This document shows, piece by piece, positions 5,035-5,750 of a stretch of DNA of 5,750 nt. The notes beneath the pieces were generated by a model, which saw only the letters and a program-made list of their open reading frames with translations, searched no databases and was not told the DNA's origin. A program made the position numbers and the translations under genes. The DNA comes from Chitinophagaceae bacterium (lineage in GTDB: Bacteria; Bacteroidota; Bacteroidia; Chitinophagales; Chitinophagaceae): assembly GCA_023251285.1 (NCBI GenBank), contig JAHEZB010000180.1:1-5750 (forward strand), given 5' to 3'. Each line of letters begins with the position of its first letter. The stretch's first letter is position 1.

Positions 5035-5193
5035 GTGAACGAAGAAATTGGAAAGCCTTTTTACAGAACTTTACATCTTCAAAATGGAAGGTTTGTAATA
5101 TCAGGCTACCTGAAAGATGGGGAAATATTAAATGCGGTAAGTACAAAGAAAGGTAAGAAAGGATGGGAATTGACTTCGTGTAAAACCGGATGA
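5035..5193 (+). other. Possible small plus-strand gene or gene remnant, tail-to-tail with the HYC gene
   Basis: This 52-codon frame starts with GTG directly after an in-frame TGA and ends at TGA 5191-5193. The peptide is protein-like: NEEIGKPFYRTLHLQNG (2-18), RFVISGYLKDGEILNAV (19-35), then TKKGKKGWELTSCKTG. The same frame is also open upstream, from 4942 to the TGA at 5032-5034, so it may be the remnant of a longer gene broken by a nonsense change. The last 66 bases are antisense to the end of the HYC-type gene, which is the stronger call there. No family is recognised and the GTG start has no clear ribosome site. A second overlapping plus-strand frame is also open, which warns that AT-rich DNA can give such frames by chance. 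The rest of the gap (4902-5127) has no other gene. Confidence 0.28.
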
Positions 5194-5520
5194 AGAATAA
5201 TAGCTTTTAAGAGAGGCATGATGCGGATAATCAACCGCGTCAAAAGTGAAATACTCCGGTAAAGTAAAATCGGAAAAATTAGGAACCACCCAATATGCCT
5301 GAACAGCATTATGATTATCTGTTTTTGCACAAATAGTTTTATCAGAACAGCAACCTCTTTGGTTCGATTCGTCATAGCCACATCCACAATTTGTTGTATT
5401 ACTAAAATTTGAAAAAGTGACTCCGGAATATTTTCCGCCGCAGTAATGAATATCCATTGTTATAGCAAAAGAAGTACTGCTATACAAAACGATAAGAAAT
5501 ATGGATATTATTTTTTTCAT
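5128..5520 (-). CDS. Secreted HYC_CC_PP-type small cysteine-rich protein
   Basis: The 130-residue protein has a signal peptide (residues 1-19, KKIISIFLIVLYSSTSFA). It then has the diagnostic HYCGG (25-29), a CGC cluster (45-47), GCCSDKTIC (56-64) with the conserved CC, and a closing FLTFLCTYRI with a final Cys126. This order (HYC, then CC-x-D-K, then a short C-x-[FY]-x-I end) matches the Bacteroidota HYC_CC_PP family as I remember it. The usual PP segment is degenerate here (only QFPSF near 117-121). The role is unknown; the family often lies next to metal-resistance or TonB-receptor genes, and the seven cysteines after the signal peptide suggest envelope metal binding (inference). Start at 5518-5520, 14-17 bases after a possible promoter. 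The preceding reading frame ends 112 bases upstream. The 3' end overlaps a doubtful plus-strand frame. Confidence 0.82.
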   Translation of the reverse strand: MKKIISIFLIVLYSSTSFAITMDIHYCGGKYSGVTFSNFSNTTNCGCGYDESNQRGCCSDKTICAKTDNHNAVQAYWVVPNFSDFTLPEYFTFDAVDYPHHASLKSYYSSSGFTRSQFPSFLTFLCTYRI

Positions 5521-5536
5521 CTTATTTATTGTTACC

Positions 5537-5567
5537 TAAAGATAAATAGTTGAAGGATCCTGTAAAA
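5537..5567 (-). promoter_or_regulatory. Candidate Bacteroidota-type promoter for the HYC gene
   Basis: On the minus strand, TTTT (5564-5567, one mismatch to the TTTG -33 box) is followed after 19 bases by TATCTTTA (5537-5544), seven of eight matches to TAnnTTTG. The spacing is the usual one. It would start transcription roughly 10 bases before the HYC ATG. Predicted from consensus only. Confidence 0.35.
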
Positions 5568-5632
5568 TGACTTTAATTAGCTTCTACAATGATTTTGATC
5601 ATCTTTTTTTAGCTGCATCTAATACTTTTCAG

Positions 5633-5750
5633 TCATTTCCATTTTTGAGTTCCCTTTTTAGAAGATTCGTATTCGGGGGATTCTTTTTCAGAAACGTTTT
5701 TTCCTCCCTTTCTTCTTTTTCTTATAGATAAACAGGCAACGGCAAATAAT
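5633..5750 (-). CDS. C-terminal fragment of an unidentified protein (partial)
   Basis: Of the three minus-strand frames at the right edge, this one stays open for 38 codons from the border and ends at TGA 5633-5635. The visible residues are a short hydrophobic piece (LFAVACLSI) followed by a strongly basic and polar tail (RKRRKGGKNVSEKE...SSKKGTQKWK). This would fit the cytoplasmic tail of a membrane protein ending in a transmembrane helix. The other two frames hit stops within about 21 and 9 codons. No family can be assigned from so little, and the low-complexity AAA/AGA content could make the open frame accidental. It would lie just upstream of the HYC gene in the same direction. Confidence 0.4.
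   Translation of the reverse strand, partial: LFAVACLSIRKRRKGGKNVSEKESPEYESSKKGTQKWK

Noticed and set aside
5106..5387. Alternative 93-codon minus-strand frame inside the HYC gene
   Set aside because: It overlaps the HYC protein in another frame, lacks a signal peptide or known motif, and the HYC/CC motifs support the other frame.

Overview
The window looks like a stretch of a Bacteroidota chromosome or accessory island, most likely from the Chitinophagaceae/Sphingobacteriales side. The reasons are low GC, A-rich leaders with no clear Shine-Dalgarno sequences, two candidate promoters of the Bacteroidota type (TTTG/TTG, then TAnnTTTG), and the protein families present (DUF5676, HYC_CC_PP-type protein, small SHOCT membrane proteins). 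This placement is inferred from composition and gene content; no sequence search was run.

All well-supported genes lie on the minus strand, so the transcription order runs from right to left. From the right edge: the C-terminal tail of an unidentified protein (5633-5750); a secreted Cys-containing HYC_CC_PP-like protein (5128-5520); a run of small envelope proteins, namely SHOCT membrane protein A (4677-4901), a very Met-rich periplasmic protein (4250-4654), SHOCT protein B (3950-4165), a two-helix protein with a His-rich tail (3647-3883) and DUF5676 (3382-3663, overlapping the previous gene by 17 bases); then a lycopene-cyclase-domain membrane protein (2652-3374). After these come a universal stress protein (2100-2576), an archaeal-type (type II) glyceraldehyde-3-phosphate dehydrogenase (845-1879), a second universal stress protein (182-634), and the start of a heavy-metal-associated (HMA) protein or copper P-type ATPase that runs off the left edge.

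The contents fit a metal (probably Cu/Ag) handling and stress island: HMA domain with CxxC, Met/His-rich periplasmic protein, His-rich membrane protein and cysteine-rich secreted protein. The two Usp genes flanking an atypical GAPDH suggest a link to energy or redox stress. Functions of the small membrane proteins are unknown.

The most interesting points are: a compact cassette of small envelope proteins containing a duplicated SHOCT gene (about 89% DNA identity over 123 bases) on either side of a protein whose mature part is about one quarter methionine; a lycopene-cyclase-domain protein with an internal two-fold repeat in a non-carotenoid setting; an archaeal-type GAPDH with dyad elements in its leader; and two possible unannotated small or decayed reading frames (691-864 minus, 5035-5193 plus). 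No RNA genes, insertion sequences or CRISPR arrays were seen.
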